Positions 17,744 to 26,630 of a stretch of 60,234 bases of DNA are shown in pieces (within the stretch, counting starts at the first letter, position 1; every line of letters begins with the position of its first letter). The position numbers and the translations under genes are program-made. Below the pieces are notes generated by a model. The model was not told the DNA's origin. It was given only the letters and a program-made list of their open reading frames with translations, and made no database searches. This DNA is from an uncultured Lachnospiraceae bacterium. Its GTDB lineage: Bacteria; Bacillota; Clostridia; Lachnospirales; Lachnospiraceae. The DNA lies in assembly GCA_944383325.1 (NCBI GenBank), contig CALWPC010000050.1, forward strand, positions 1-60,234, given 5' to 3'.

Positions 17744-19831
17744 ATGAATGTATATCGCAGCGACAATATTCGCAATGTAGTTTTTCTCGGCCACGGAGGC
17801 TGCGGGAAGACCAGTCTGGTGGAGGCGATGGCCAAGCAGGCGGGTCTGACGTCTCGGATTGGAAAGGTAACGGATGGAAATACAATCAGTGATTTTGACA
17901 AGGAGGAAATAAAGCGGAAGTGTTCCATTACGACATCCCTTATTCCGATTGAGTGGGAGGGCAGCAAGATCAATATTCTGGATACTCCCGGGTATTTTGA
18001 TTTTATTGGCGAAGTGGAGGAGGCTGTGCGGGTTGCCGACGCTGCGGTAATTGTCGTTTCCGGAAAGGCCGGAGTTGAGGTCGGAACGGAAAAGGCATGG
18101 GAATTGTGCGAGCGGTATCATTTGCCGCGTATGATTTTTGTAACCGAAATGGATGTGGATCACGCTTCATTTCGGGAGCCCGTGGAAAAGCTGACCGAAC
18201 TGTATGGCAAAAAAATTGCTCCGTTCCATCAGCCGATTCGCGAGAATGAGAAGTTAGTTGGATATGTCAATGTAGTGAAGATGGCGGGACGCCGTTGGGA
18301 AGGCGACACGTCTGTGGAATGTGAAATTCCGGATTACTGCCAACCGAATCTCGGCATTTGCCGGGAGGCGCTTCTTGAGGCGGTTGCGGAGACAAGTGAA
18401 GAATACATGGAGCGCTATTTTACTGGCGAGGAGTTTACGGAAGAGGAAATTGATGCGGCTCTGCGCGAGAATGTGCGCGATGGAAGCATTGTGCCGGTGA
18501 CGATGGGTTCTGCTCTTGAGTGCAGGGGGATTGCGAATCTGCTGACGGATATTGTCAAATATTTGCCGGGTCCCAGCGGAAAAGAAGTCATCGGGACAGC
18601 AGTGCGCACGGGTGAAGTGTTTGAGGCAAATTATGAGGAATCCAAACCGACGACATCTTATATTTTCAAGACGGTTGTGGATCCGTTTATCGGAAAGTAT
18701 TCTCTGATCAAGGTGTTTTCCGGAATTCTGCATAATACTGATCTGGTATATAATGAAAATCAGGACGTGGAGGAGAAGCTGAATAAACTGTATGTTTTGC
18801 GCGGCAATAAACCGATTGAGGTCAAAGAGCTGCGGGCCGGAGATATTGGGGCGATTGCAAAGCTGACGAAAGCGCGGACAGGCGACACGCTCTCCACAAA
18901 GGCAGCGGTCGTTCACTATCCGCCGACGATCCTTTCCAAACCTTATACATATAAGCGTTACCACGCAAAAAACAAATCCGATGTGGATAAGATTTCTCAG
19001 GCGCTTTCCAAGATGATGCAGGAAGATTTGACGATGAAAGCGGTTAACGACGGAGAGAACCATCAGACGCTGTTGTATGGTATCGGGGATTTGCATCTGG
19101 ATATTATTGCGGCCAAGCTGCTTGACCGTTATAAAGTAGAGATCACACTGGATGAGCCGAAGGTTGCATTCCGTGAGACGATTCGGAAGAAATCTGATGT
19201 CGAAGCCAAATATAAAAAGCAGTCCGGCGGACATGGGCAGTACGGGCATGTTAAGATGACGTTCGAGCCGCTTGGAGATCTGGAGACTCCTTATGAGTTT
19301 GAACAGATCGTCGTGGGAGGCGCTGTTCCAAAGAACTTCTTCCCTGCAGTTGAAAAAGGACTTCAGGAGTCGGTGCTTCGCGGTCCGTTGGCGGCGTACC
19401 CGGTAGTCGGCGTTAAGGCGGTATTGTATGACGGTTCCTACCATCCGGTAGATTCTTCGGAGATGGCGTTTAAGATGGCTACTATTCAGGCGTTTAAAAA
19501 AGGCGTGATGGCAGCGGATCCGGTTCTTTTGGAGCCGATTGTCTCGCTTCGCGTCGTGGTGCCGGATGCGTATACCGGAGATGTTATGGGAGATCTCAAC
19601 AAACGCCGCGGACGTGTACTGGGAATGAATCCGATGACGGGCGGACTGCAGAAAATTGAAGCGGACGTTCCGATGATTGAACTGTTTGGCTACTCGACCG
19701 ATCTCAGATCGATGACAGGCGGCCGCGGAGAATATGAATACGAATTTGCCCGCTATGAGCAGGCGCCGTATGATATTCAGGAAAAAGAAATGAAAGCCCG
19801 TGCGGAGTTGATCAACAGCTCAGATAATTAA
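17744..19831 (+). CDS. EF-G-like translational GTPase (EF-G paralogue)
   Basis: The 695-residue protein has the full EF-G layout: GTPase domain with P-loop GHGGCGKTS and DTPGYFDF, domain II, domains III-V including the QSGGHGQYGHVKM block and the C-terminal EF-G fold ending RSMTGGRGEYEYEF. The P-loop differs from canonical EF-G (AHIDAGKTT), and the usual guanine-specifying NKxD appears as TEMD. These changes mark the EF-G2-like paralogue group rather than the main elongation factor, which is normally in the str operon. Its exact role is unknown. Start at 17744 after GGAGGG with a 7-base gap. Confidence 0.88.
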   Translation: MNVYRSDNIRNVVFLGHGGCGKTSLVEAMAKQAGLTSRIGKVTDGNTISDFDKEEIKRKCSITTSLIPIEWEGSKINILDTPGYFDFIGEVEEAVRVADAAVIVVSGKAGVEVGTEKAWELCERYHLPRMIFVTEMDVDHASFREPVEKLTELYGKKIAPFHQPIRENEKLVGYVNVVKMAGRRWEGDTSVECEIPDYCQPNLGICREALLEAVAETSEEYMERYFTGEEFTEEEIDAALRENVRDGSIVPVTMGSALECRGIANLLTDIVKYLPGPSGKEVIGTAVRTGEVFEANYEESKPTTSYIFKTVVDPFIGKYSLIKVFSGILHNTDLVYNENQDVEEKLNKLYVLRGNKPIEVKELRAGDIGAIAKLTKARTGDTLSTKAAVVHYPPTILSKPYTYKRYHAKNKSDVDKISQALSKMMQEDLTMKAVNDGENHQTLLYGIGDLHLDIIAAKLLDRYKVEITLDEPKVAFRETIRKKSDVEAKYKKQSGGHGQYGHVKMTFEPLGDLETPYEFEQIVVGGAVPKNFFPAVEKGLQESVLRGPLAAYPVVGVKAVLYDGSYHPVDSSEMAFKMATIQAFKKGVMAADPVLLEPIVSLRVVVPDAYTGDVMGDLNKRRGRVLGMNPMTGGLQKIEADVPMIELFGYSTDLRSMTGGRGEYEYEFARYEQAPYDIQEKEMKARAELINSSDN

Positions 19832-19856
19832 TTTTGCTTATCATTGATATAATAAC

Positions 19857-19903
19857 AGGCTGCCATTTAAAGTCACTAATTCTGATTTTAAATGGCAGCC
19901 TTT
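19857..19903 (+). terminator. Terminator after the EF-G-like gene
   Basis: A perfect 15-bp stem (19857-19871 with 19887-19901) followed by TTTGTAGTTT. It lies between converging genes and may also serve the minus-strand gene ending at 19930. Confidence 0.8.
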
Positions 19904-19929
19904 GTAGTTTGTGGATCTTGGTCACACGG

Positions 19930-20349
19930 CTACATATTGGAAAGATAAGTTTCAAAGACGCTGCGCTGTTCAGGACTCAGCATGCCTTTGAGCTGTTCTA
20001 CGGTGTCCGGTCCCACGCCTTCGGCCGCATTTTGGTAGCTTTGATACATCTGGTATACCTGGATAAAATTGAGAATCTGTTCGATTGTTTCCTGTTCTTC
20101 TTTTGGACAGAACGCTTTGATGTCGCGAAGCATGTCAAGCATTGTTCCGTCTTCCTTTTGAAGCGAGCAGGCGCTTAACGTGTCGGGATCCTGGTCATAT
20201 AATTGGAACGTGTTTCGCAGCTCCAGAAGTTTGATATAGATCGAGAGAAAGCGCTGCTCGGACAGATTAATATAAGGCAGTGCGGCTTTGATCATTTGAA
20301 GGTGCTGATTTTGAATCAGAGTATCAAGCGTACTTGGATTATTTTCCAT
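19930..20349 (-). CDS. Hypothetical helical protein
   Basis: A 139-residue, mostly helical, acidic protein with no membrane segment or signal. It contains LPYINLSEQRFLSIYIKLLEL and CPKEEQETIEQILNFI and ends EQLKGMLSPEQRSVFETYLSNM; the pattern suggests a small intracellular helical bundle. GAGGGGG lies four to five bases before the ATG, and codon use is like the neighbours, so it is probably a real gene. No family is recognised. Confidence 0.7.
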   Translation of the reverse strand: MENNPSTLDTLIQNQHLQMIKAALPYINLSEQRFLSIYIKLLELRNTFQLYDQDPDTLSACSLQKEDGTMLDMLRDIKAFCPKEEQETIEQILNFIQVYQMYQSYQNAAEGVGPDTVEQLKGMLSPEQRSVFETYLSNM

Positions 20350-20570
20350 AAAACCCCCTCATTTCTGCTCAGCGTTTAGTTTGTAAGCATCATTTTTCTA
20401 TTTTTATCTAAACATCATATGCTAAGGAAAGAGGGATTATGCCGAAACTTGCTTTTTTGCATATAGTATAGAGGAGGGCGCTTAGGGCGGCCTCACCTTG
20501 TTTCAGAGCGGGGCTGCCGCTGACGCTCTCGGCTAATTGAACATGAACAGTGAGGAAAGCAGGAATTACA

Positions 20571-20768
20571 ATGAGTTATCGTTTGATTGTCGAGGGGAAC
20601 GCCGTATATGAAGTGGATACGGAGTGTCTGGAAAAAATGGATCGTGTACGGATTCAGGAAGAACACAGAACGACGGGCAGAAGAACATTATGGCGGAAAA
20701 ATTGCGGGATTACAAAGCCGCGCGGCGAGTCCGAAAAATTGTGGGGAATTGACACCTGGCTGTTTTAG
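20571..20768 (+). CDS. Small hypothetical protein
   Basis: A possible 65-residue protein starting MSYRLIVEGNAVYEVDTECL, with an AGGA site six bases before the ATG. The first half looks protein-like; the basic second half (RRTLWRKNCG) is less convincing. The preceding region 20350-20570 has no other recognised gene, only a weak AGAGCG/CGCTCT dyad. It ends just before the MATE promoter and could be a decayed or chance frame. Confidence 0.4.
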   Translation: MSYRLIVEGNAVYEVDTECLEKMDRVRIQEEHRTTGRRTLWRKNCGITKPRGESEKLWGIDTWLF

Positions 20769-20787
20769 AAACGGCGGGAATAACAGG

Positions 20788-20816
20788 TTGACTTTTGTCC
20801 GTGTATAGCTTATAAT
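20788..20816 (+). promoter_or_regulatory. Promoter of the riboswitch-MATE transcript
   Basis: TTGACT at 20788-20793, 17-base spacer, perfect TATAAT at 20811-20816. The transcript starts about 50 bases before the structured leader. Confidence 0.85.
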
Positions 20817-20869
20817 GCATTTTACCTGTTTCGGATTTAGACGAAAGCAAACTGAATAAACGATCGTCA

Positions 20870-20971
20870 TCGGAGGACCTTGTATCGCAATACAAATTAT
20901 GAGATGATTCATCTCTGGTCGGAAAAGATGTCGGGTGCGCCCGGTTATTGAAAAATAATCGGGCGTTTTTT
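20870..20971 (+). promoter_or_regulatory. Probable guanidine-IV (mepA) riboswitch with transcription terminator
   Basis: The leader has a closing stem GACC/GGTC (20876-20879 with 20917-20920) holding two hairpins: TTGTAT-CGCA-ATACAA (20880-20895) and GAGAT-GATTC-ATCTC (20901-20915). Further on is CGGG-TGCG-CCCG (20932-20943). The loops CGCA (20886-20889) and TGCG (20936-20939) are exact complements, so a kissing-loop can form. The second hairpin shares bases with the 5' arm of a 12-bp terminator (20938-20949 with 20954-20965, U-tract 20966-20971), so the two states exclude each other. Kissing loops, anti-termination and a MATE target are the known marks of the guanidine-IV class. The pairing is seen; ligand identity is inferred. 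Confidence 0.68.
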
Positions 20972-21053
20972 ATATCACAGGAAAGTCTTCTGGACTGGCC
21001 GATGATATAAAAAGAGCTTGTGTGAAAAGGATTTTTTAAGGGAGGGGATGTAG

Positions 21054-22418
21054 GTGAATTCGATGACCTTATTTTCAAAAACACCGCCGTTGAAGCTTTT
21101 TCTGCTTGTCTCCGTTCCCGGGGCAATCAGCATGCTTGCATCGGCGCTTTATCAGACGATCGACGGTGTTTTTGTCGGACGGTTTCTTGGGGAGACGGCA
21201 TTTGCGGCTATGAATCTCGCGATGCCGTTTGTCATTATTAATTTCGCACTGGCTGATTTGATCGGCGTTGGATCGGCGGTCCCCATTTCGATTTGTCTGG
21301 GAAAAAAACAGCAGCAGGAGGCAAATACCATTTTTACATGTGCCTGTATTCTGATTTTCGGTGCGGGCGTGTTCATCGGCGGCGTCATGTTTGCGGTGGC
21401 CGGAACGCTGATCCGGTGGATGGGAGCCGAAGGAGAGTTTGCTGATTTGGCGGTACAGTATCTGCGCGTATATGCCATTTGTTCGCCGGTGACAACAATT
21501 ATTTTTGCCATGGATAATTTTTGGCGTATTTGCGGATTTGTGCGCGGCAGTATGTGTTTAAATATTTTGATGTCCGTATTGAGTGTCATATTAGAGTTTT
21601 TATTTCTGCATGTGCTAAAGTGGGGGATCTGGGCGGCTGCTTTCGCCGTTTGTCTGAGTATGTTTCTCTGTGTAATGATTGCGTTGATCCCTTTTTTGCG
21701 AGGGAGAGCGCTGCTGCGTTTTTGCAGGCCGAAATTTCAAGGCAGAATGATTCGGCAGATTGTGGCCTGCGGAAGTCCGAATTTTTTAAATAATCTGGCA
21801 GGCAGGATTACTTCAATTTTGATGAATGCAATTTTGGTGCGAATGGGCGGACAGGCAGCGGTGTCGGTATACGGCATCTTAATGTTTGCAGATGGATTTA
21901 TTCAGCCGCTGCTGTATGGAATGTGTGATTCTCTTCAGCCGGCGGTCGGCTATAATTGGGGCGCGCAGAAATTTTCCAGAGTGAGGTCGATTGAAAAATG
22001 TTGTTTTTCGGCAAGCGCAGCGGTGTCTTTGGCAGCAGTGTTTGTTGTCAACATGTTTCCGGAGCAGATTACCAGGTTGTTTATGATTGAGGCAGAAGGG
22101 GACTTGTTAAGCATGTCTGTCTATGCATTGCGGCTGTTCAGCCTTGCTTATCTCACAAGATGGTTTTCTTTTGCCACTCAAAGTTACATGTTGTCGGTTG
22201 AAAAGCCAATACCGGCCTCCATGATTTCGATTTCCACCGCGCTGATTTTTCCGGTCGTGTTCATCGGCGTCATGCGGCCGTTGGGGCTTACGGGTATCTG
22301 GCTGAATTTTGTCGGAACATCGGTTCTCGCCGCAGTCCTGTCGGCGGTTATTCTCAGAAAACTGTGCAGTGAATTGACACGGCCGGATCGGTGCATAGAC
22401 GTATCCGACGACGAGTGA
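21054..22418 (+). CDS. MATE family efflux transporter (MepA-like)
   Basis: The 454-residue protein has about twelve hydrophobic segments in the two-lobed MATE pattern, starting with the conserved SVPGAISMLASALYQTIDGVFVGRFLG and a matching second-half segment (QPLLYGMCDSLQPAVGYNWGAQ). MATE pumps export cationic drugs or metabolites using Na+ or H+ gradients. The GTG start is chosen because GGGAGGGG lies six bases upstream; an ATG three codons later is possible. Expression is probably controlled by the anti-terminating leader just before it, which would fit export of, or protection from, guanidine-like compounds. Confidence 0.93.
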   Translation: MNSMTLFSKTPPLKLFLLVSVPGAISMLASALYQTIDGVFVGRFLGETAFAAMNLAMPFVIINFALADLIGVGSAVPISICLGKKQQQEANTIFTCACILIFGAGVFIGGVMFAVAGTLIRWMGAEGEFADLAVQYLRVYAICSPVTTIIFAMDNFWRICGFVRGSMCLNILMSVLSVILEFLFLHVLKWGIWAAAFAVCLSMFLCVMIALIPFLRGRALLRFCRPKFQGRMIRQIVACGSPNFLNNLAGRITSILMNAILVRMGGQAAVSVYGILMFADGFIQPLLYGMCDSLQPAVGYNWGAQKFSRVRSIEKCCFSASAAVSLAAVFVVNMFPEQITRLFMIEAEGDLLSMSVYALRLFSLAYLTRWFSFATQSYMLSVEKPIPASMISISTALIFPVVFIGVMRPLGLTGIWLNFVGTSVLAAVLSAVILRKLCSELTRPDRCIDVSDDE

Positions 22419-22459
22419 AAAGGAGCCTGAAAGTCCGATTGCGGCTTCCAGGCTCCTTT
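22419..22459 (+). terminator. Terminator after the MATE gene
   Basis: A perfect 11-bp stem (22419-22429 with 22449-22459) starts right after the MATE stop codon and ends in CCTTTGGTTT; the U-tract is short. Confidence 0.7.
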
Positions 22460-22482
22460 GGTTTACAATGTTCTCATGTTTG

Positions 22483-22514
22483 CCTCACACAATCCCTTTT
22501 GGGATTGTGTGAGG
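22483..22514. repeat. Perfect 14-bp palindrome
   Basis: CCTCACACAATCCC (22483-22496) and its exact reverse complement (22501-22514) flank TTTT. It lies between the converging MATE and Cys-rich genes without a clear U-tract; it may be a second, weaker transcription end or an mRNA-stabilising hairpin. Confidence 0.75.
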
Positions 22515-22531
22515 TTTGGCAAAATTGTCGC

Positions 22532-22741
22532 TTAGAAACAGCCGTTTCCGCAGCCGCAGCAGCAGAGAAGCAGCAGAACAAGCAGGCAGCTGTTATCGGA
22601 ACCGCAGCCGTTGCCGTTTGACAACAGAGAAGTGCCGTTTCCACAGCAGCTCAGAAGAAGGAGAATCCAGATAATGGAGCTGCAGGAGTTACCTCCGTCG
22701 TTACATCCACATCCACAGTTGGTTGCTGTTAAATCGCTCAT
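22532..22741 (-). CDS. Cysteine/glycine-rich mini-protein
   Basis: A 69-residue protein with 13 cysteines, many Gly, Asn and Ser, and two short hydrophobic stretches (IIWILLLL and LLVLLLL). The pattern CGCGCNDGG...CC...GCG...CCCGCGNGC suggests metal binding or disulfide cross-linking, as in some spore-coat-like or exosporium mini-proteins; no family can be named with confidence. GGAGGAACAAAA lies before the ATG. It diverges from the subtilase gene. Confidence 0.7.
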   Translation of the reverse strand: MSDLTATNCGCGCNDGGNSCSSIIWILLLLSCCGNGTSLLSNGNGCGSDNSCLLVLLLLCCCGCGNGCF

Positions 22742-22889
22742 TTTTGTTCCTCCAAAGAAATATTTACAATGCTAATGTATGCGATGCGGTGGAGATGGTG
22801 AGTAATTTAAAAAAATAATTGGAAATTGTTTCGCAATCCGCCGCTGTTCATAAGATAAAACAAGAACAGAAATGTGGAGTTTAAATAGT

Positions 22890-23777
22890 ATGGATCGGGT
22901 GAGAGGCGAGATCGGCTGTGAGCGCAGCGATTATGAGCACTATACCGGCGCGGGGGTCGGAATTGCAATTCTGGATACCGGTATTATCATGCATCCGGAT
23001 TTCCAGTCACGTGTACTTGATTTTCGGGATTTTACAGCCGGCAGAACGAATCCCTACGACGATAACGGACACGGAAGCCATATTGCGGGTATTATTGCGG
23101 GTGACGGCAGCGCCTCATTTGGCAGATACCGCGGGGTGGCTCCAAACAGTCATCTGGTTGCTGTGAAGGTGTTGGATCGCCGGGGAAACGGAAATACGGC
23201 AGATGTGCTGCGGGCATTAGACTTTATCATTGCTAACCGCGCAGTTTATGGGCTGCGTATTATCAATATATCAATTGGCACAGTGCCAAAGGCGGCCGGC
23301 GGAGAGCGCACGGAGCTTTTGCAGGCTGTGGAGCGCGCGTGGGATGCGGGACTGATTGTTGTCGTGGCTGCCGGCAATAACGGTCCGGAACCGATGACGG
23401 TGACAACGCCAGGTATCAGCAGAAAGGTCATTACCGTCGGCTCCTCGGATGATGACGTTGAACAGACATTCAGAAGCAGCGGATATAAAAATTACTCCGG
23501 CCGGGGACCGACGCCGTTTTGTATTGTGAAACCGGAAATTGTGGCTCCGGGCGCCAATATTACAAGCTGTTCTAATGTTTCCGGCGCCTATTGTAAAAAA
23601 AGCGGAACGTCCATGGCGACAGCGGTAGCGACAGGATGTCTTGCGGTGCTGCTTGAGAAATATCCCGACATGAGCAACCGTGATGTCAAGCTCCGGTTAT
23701 ATGAGCGCTGTGTGGATCTTGGCAAACCGAAAAACTGGCAGGGGTGGGGAATGGTTAATTTAAATACACTGTTGTAA
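22890..23777 (+). CDS. S8 family serine peptidase (subtilisin-like), no signal peptide
   Basis: The ~295-residue protein is almost only the catalytic domain: Asp in AILDTGI (Asp29), His in DNGHGSHIAG (His61), the oxyanion Asn region AAGNNGPEP and Ser in KSGTSMATAVATG. There is no secretion signal and no inhibitor prodomain, so it is probably cytoplasmic, like the intracellular subtilisins, or exported by an unusual route. The ATG at 22890 follows a TGGAG site; an in-frame ATG six codons upstream (22872) lacks one. Its substrate is unknown; the neighbouring Cys-rich mini-protein is divergently encoded. Confidence 0.88.
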   Translation: MDRVRGEIGCERSDYEHYTGAGVGIAILDTGIIMHPDFQSRVLDFRDFTAGRTNPYDDNGHGSHIAGIIAGDGSASFGRYRGVAPNSHLVAVKVLDRRGNGNTADVLRALDFIIANRAVYGLRIINISIGTVPKAAGGERTELLQAVERAWDAGLIVVVAAGNNGPEPMTVTTPGISRKVITVGSSDDDVEQTFRSSGYKNYSGRGPTPFCIVKPEIVAPGANITSCSNVSGAYCKKSGTSMATAVATGCLAVLLEKYPDMSNRDVKLRLYERCVDLGKPKNWQGWGMVNLNTLL

Positions 23778-23854
23778 AAAAGATGGGTCTGCAATGCGTG
23801 TTTCGGGCGTTTTGCGGATCCTTTGTTTTATGTCGGGAAGAATGGGGTTTGTTC

Positions 23855-23883
23855 TTGGCAACTGTTAAAAATTGTGGTATAGT
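23855..23883 (+). promoter_or_regulatory. Promoter of the citrate synthase-icd unit
   Basis: TTGGCA at 23855-23860, 17-base spacer, TATAGT at 23878-23883; about 45 bases upstream of the start codon. Confidence 0.75.
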
Positions 23884-23933
23884 GGAGGAAAATGAGAAAA
23901 ATTGCTTTTAAGAGACGTCAAGGAGCAGAGAAT

Positions 23934-25337
23934 ATGGAAAACCGAAAAGTACATTTTAATGAACATAACAATTTATTGGAGCTTGAAGAACATATATATC
24001 CGTTAAATGACGTGCAGACGCCAAACGTATTTCGAAATCTGTTCCCGTATGATGAGGTTCCGAAAATTGCGTTTAACGACCGCATTGTGCCGCATAATAT
24101 GCCGGATGATATATGGATTACAGACACGACGTTCCGTGACGGGCAGCAGTCGCGCACACCGTATACGACGGATCAGATTGTGACGATCTATGATTATTTG
24201 CATCAGCTTGGCGGTCCGCAGGGCATCATCCGCCAGAGTGAATTTTTCCTTTACAGTAAAAAAGACCGTGATGCAGTCTACAAATGTATGGAAAGAGGGT
24301 ATCAGTTTCCGGAAGTGACTAGTTGGATTCGGGCGAGCAAAAAAGATTTTCAGCTCGTCAAAGACATTGGAATGAAGGAGACCGGAATCCTGGTCAGCTG
24401 CTCGGATTATCACATTTTCTATAAGATGAAGTCCACCAGAAAAGAAATTATGCAGCAGTATCTCAGTGTGGTTCGCGATTGCCTGGAGACCGGAATCAGT
24501 CCGCGGTGTCATTTGGAGGATATTACGAGGTCCGATATTTATGGTTTTGTCGTTCCGTTTTGTCTGGAACTGATGAAACTGCAGGAGGAATATAAAATTC
24601 CGGTGAAGATCAGAGCTTGCGATACGATGGGGTATGGCGTCAACTTTGCAGGTGCGGTCATTCCGCGCTCTGTTCAGGGCATTATTTATGCCCTGCATGT
24701 CAATGCTTCCGTTCCCTCGGAAAATCTGGAATGGCATGGCCATAATGATTTTTATAAGGCGGTTACCAATTCTACGACAGCCTGGCTGTACGGCGCCTGC
24801 GGGGTCAACTGCTCCCTGTTTGGAATTGGCGAGCGCACCGGAAACACTCCGCTTGAGGCGATGGTCTTTGAATACGCACAGCTGCGCGGTACACTGAACG
24901 GAATGGACACCACGGTGATCACAGATCTCGCACAGTATTTTGAGCGGGAAATCGGCTATCACATTCCGAGCCGTACACCGTTTGCCGGGAAAAATTTTAA
25001 TGTTACAAGAGCCGGCATTCATGCGGACGGTCTTTTGAAAAATGAGGAAATCTATAATATCTTTGACACAGAAAAGTTTTTAAAGCGTCCGGTTCTGGTG
25101 GCCGTCTCCAATACGTCGGGCCTGGCCGGGATTGCGCACTGGATCAACACGTACTTCGGGCTGCAGGGGGAAAAACGGGTGGAGAAAAATAATCCGGTCG
25201 TTGCCCGCGTCAAGGCATGGGTGGATCAGCAGTACGACGAAGGGCGCGTTACTACGATTACGGACAACGAGCTTCTCGAGCAGATTCGGTCCGCCTGTGA
25301 ACAGCTGCAGGTAGATCTCGGGATTTTAACGGATTAA
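23934..25337 (+). CDS. Re-type citrate synthase (isopropylmalate/homocitrate synthase-like)
   Basis: The 467-residue protein is a DRE-TIM (HMGL-like) enzyme: DTTFRDGQQSRTPY holds the conserved Asp/Arg of the active site, HLEDITRSDI and the metal-binding HGHNDFYKAV follow, then GIGERTGNTPLEA. Proteins of this type are often labelled isopropylmalate or homocitrate synthase, but the close group in Clostridia includes the Re-citrate synthase of Clostridium kluyveri. The isocitrate dehydrogenase gene directly downstream supports citrate formation for 2-oxoglutarate and glutamate. AAGGAG precedes the ATG at 23934; an upstream ATG (23892) is too close to the transcription start and its site. No leucine-type regulatory domain is present. 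Confidence 0.8.
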   Translation: MENRKVHFNEHNNLLELEEHIYPLNDVQTPNVFRNLFPYDEVPKIAFNDRIVPHNMPDDIWITDTTFRDGQQSRTPYTTDQIVTIYDYLHQLGGPQGIIRQSEFFLYSKKDRDAVYKCMERGYQFPEVTSWIRASKKDFQLVKDIGMKETGILVSCSDYHIFYKMKSTRKEIMQQYLSVVRDCLETGISPRCHLEDITRSDIYGFVVPFCLELMKLQEEYKIPVKIRACDTMGYGVNFAGAVIPRSVQGIIYALHVNASVPSENLEWHGHNDFYKAVTNSTTAWLYGACGVNCSLFGIGERTGNTPLEAMVFEYAQLRGTLNGMDTTVITDLAQYFEREIGYHIPSRTPFAGKNFNVTRAGIHADGLLKNEEIYNIFDTEKFLKRPVLVAVSNTSGLAGIAHWINTYFGLQGEKRVEKNNPVVARVKAWVDQQYDEGRVTTITDNELLEQIRSACEQLQVDLGILTD

Positions 25338-25400
25338 AATTTATGAATATTATATATGAATGAGAAAGGGCAGCGTCTGATTGCTGCAATGGTGAATCAA

Positions 25401-26606
25401 ATGGACAAAATTAAAATGACAACCCCGCTTGTGGAGATGGACGGAGACGAGATGACGCGCGTGCTCTGGAAAATGATTAAGGACGAGCTGTTGCTGCCGT
25501 TTATTGACCTCAACACAGAATATTATGATTTGGGACTCGTGCACCGCAATGAGACGGACGATCAGGTAACATTTGATGCAGCGGAGGCGACAAAGAAGTA
25601 CGGGGTAGCTGTAAAGTGCGCAACAATCACGCCCAATGCGGCGCGTATGCCGGAATACAACCTTAAAGAAATGTGGAAAAGTCCAAACGGAACGATCCGC
25701 GCCATTTTGGACGGAACCGTTTTTCGTGCGCCGATTATCGTAAAGGGCATCGACCCGTATGTAAAGACATGGAAAAAACCGATATGTATTGCGAGACATG
25801 CTTACGGCGACGTGTATAAAAATGTGGAAATTAAAGTACCGGGCAAGGGCAAATGTGAGCTTGTCTATACCGGCGAGGACGGCCAGGAAATCCGTGAGCT
25901 TGTGCATGAGTATGACGGACCGGGAATTGCCCAGGGCATACACAATGTCAACCGGTCTATCGAAAGCTTTGCGCGCAGCTGCTTTAATTACGCGCTAGAC
26001 ACCAAACAGGACGTTTGGTTTGCAACAAAAGACACAATCTCGAAAAAATATGATCATACGTTTAAAGATCTGTTTCAGGAGATTTTTGACGCTGAATATA
26101 AGGACAAGTTTGACAAAGCGGGAATTACGTATTTTTATACGCTGATTGATGATGCGGTGGCGCGTGTGATCAAGTCGGAGGGCGGATATATCTGGGCGTG
26201 CAAAAATTACGACGGAGATGTGATGAGCGATATGGTGGCGACGGCATTTGGCTCTCTCGCTATGATGACGTCTGTTCTCGTATCTCCGGACGGAGTGTAT
26301 GAATACGAGGCGGCGCACGGTACGGTGCAGCGCCATTACTACAAGCATTTAAAGGGCGAGGAGACGTCGACAAATTCCGTAGCCACAATTTTTGCATGGA
26401 CCGGAGCGCTCAGAAAGCGCGGCGAGTTGGATCATAATCAGGAGCTTGCAGAGTTTGCGGATAAATTGGAAAAGGCAACGTTGCGCACGATCGAGAGCGG
26501 CCGGATGACAAAAGATTTGGCGCTTATTACGTCGCTTGAGAATGTGACGGTATTAAACAGCGAGGAGTTTATCCGGGCGATTCGCGCAGAACTTGAAACA
26601 TTATAA
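25401..26606 (+). CDS. icd: NADP-dependent isocitrate dehydrogenase, eukaryote-like type
   Basis: The enzyme decarboxylates isocitrate to 2-oxoglutarate. The protein (401 residues from the ATG at 25401) belongs to the homodimeric type shared with eukaryotic cytosolic and mitochondrial enzymes: [70 protein letters not shown] and [11 protein letters not shown]. The start at 25401 is chosen from the conserved family N-terminus and a GGTGA site; an in-frame ATG at 25356 is possible but has no ribosome site. It forms a unit with the Re-type citrate synthase; no aconitase is in the window. Confidence 0.94.
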   Translation: MDKIKMTTPLVEMDGDEMTRVLWKMIKDELLLPFIDLNTEYYDLGLVHRNETDDQVTFDAAEATKKYGVAVKCATITPNAARMPEYNLKEMWKSPNGTIRAILDGTVFRAPIIVKGIDPYVKTWKKPICIARHAYGDVYKNVEIKVPGKGKCELVYTGEDGQEIRELVHEYDGPGIAQGIHNVNRSIESFARSCFNYALDTKQDVWFATKDTISKKYDHTFKDLFQEIFDAEYKDKFDKAGITYFYTLIDDAVARVIKSEGGYIWACKNYDGDVMSDMVATAFGSLAMMTSVLVSPDGVYEYEAAHGTVQRHYYKHLKGEETSTNSVATIFAWTGALRKRGELDHNQELAEFADKLEKATLRTIESGRMTKDLALITSLENVTVLNSEEFIRAIRAELETL

Positions 26607-26630
26607 ATGATTACCGGATGAGATGTTTTT

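Noticed and set aside
18254-19444. Long minus-strand open frame (396 codons) opposite the EF-G-like gene
   Set aside because: It is rich in Arg, His, Ile and Cys as expected from a shadow frame, and the plus strand clearly encodes EF-G domains.
22483-22514. Terminator for the Cys-rich mini-gene
   Set aside because: The palindrome is perfect, but neither strand has a U-tract behind it, so it is listed only as a repeat.
24003-25022. Minus-strand open frame (339 codons) opposite the citrate synthase gene
   Set aside because: No ribosome site and no protein-like pattern; it mirrors the conserved plus-strand gene.
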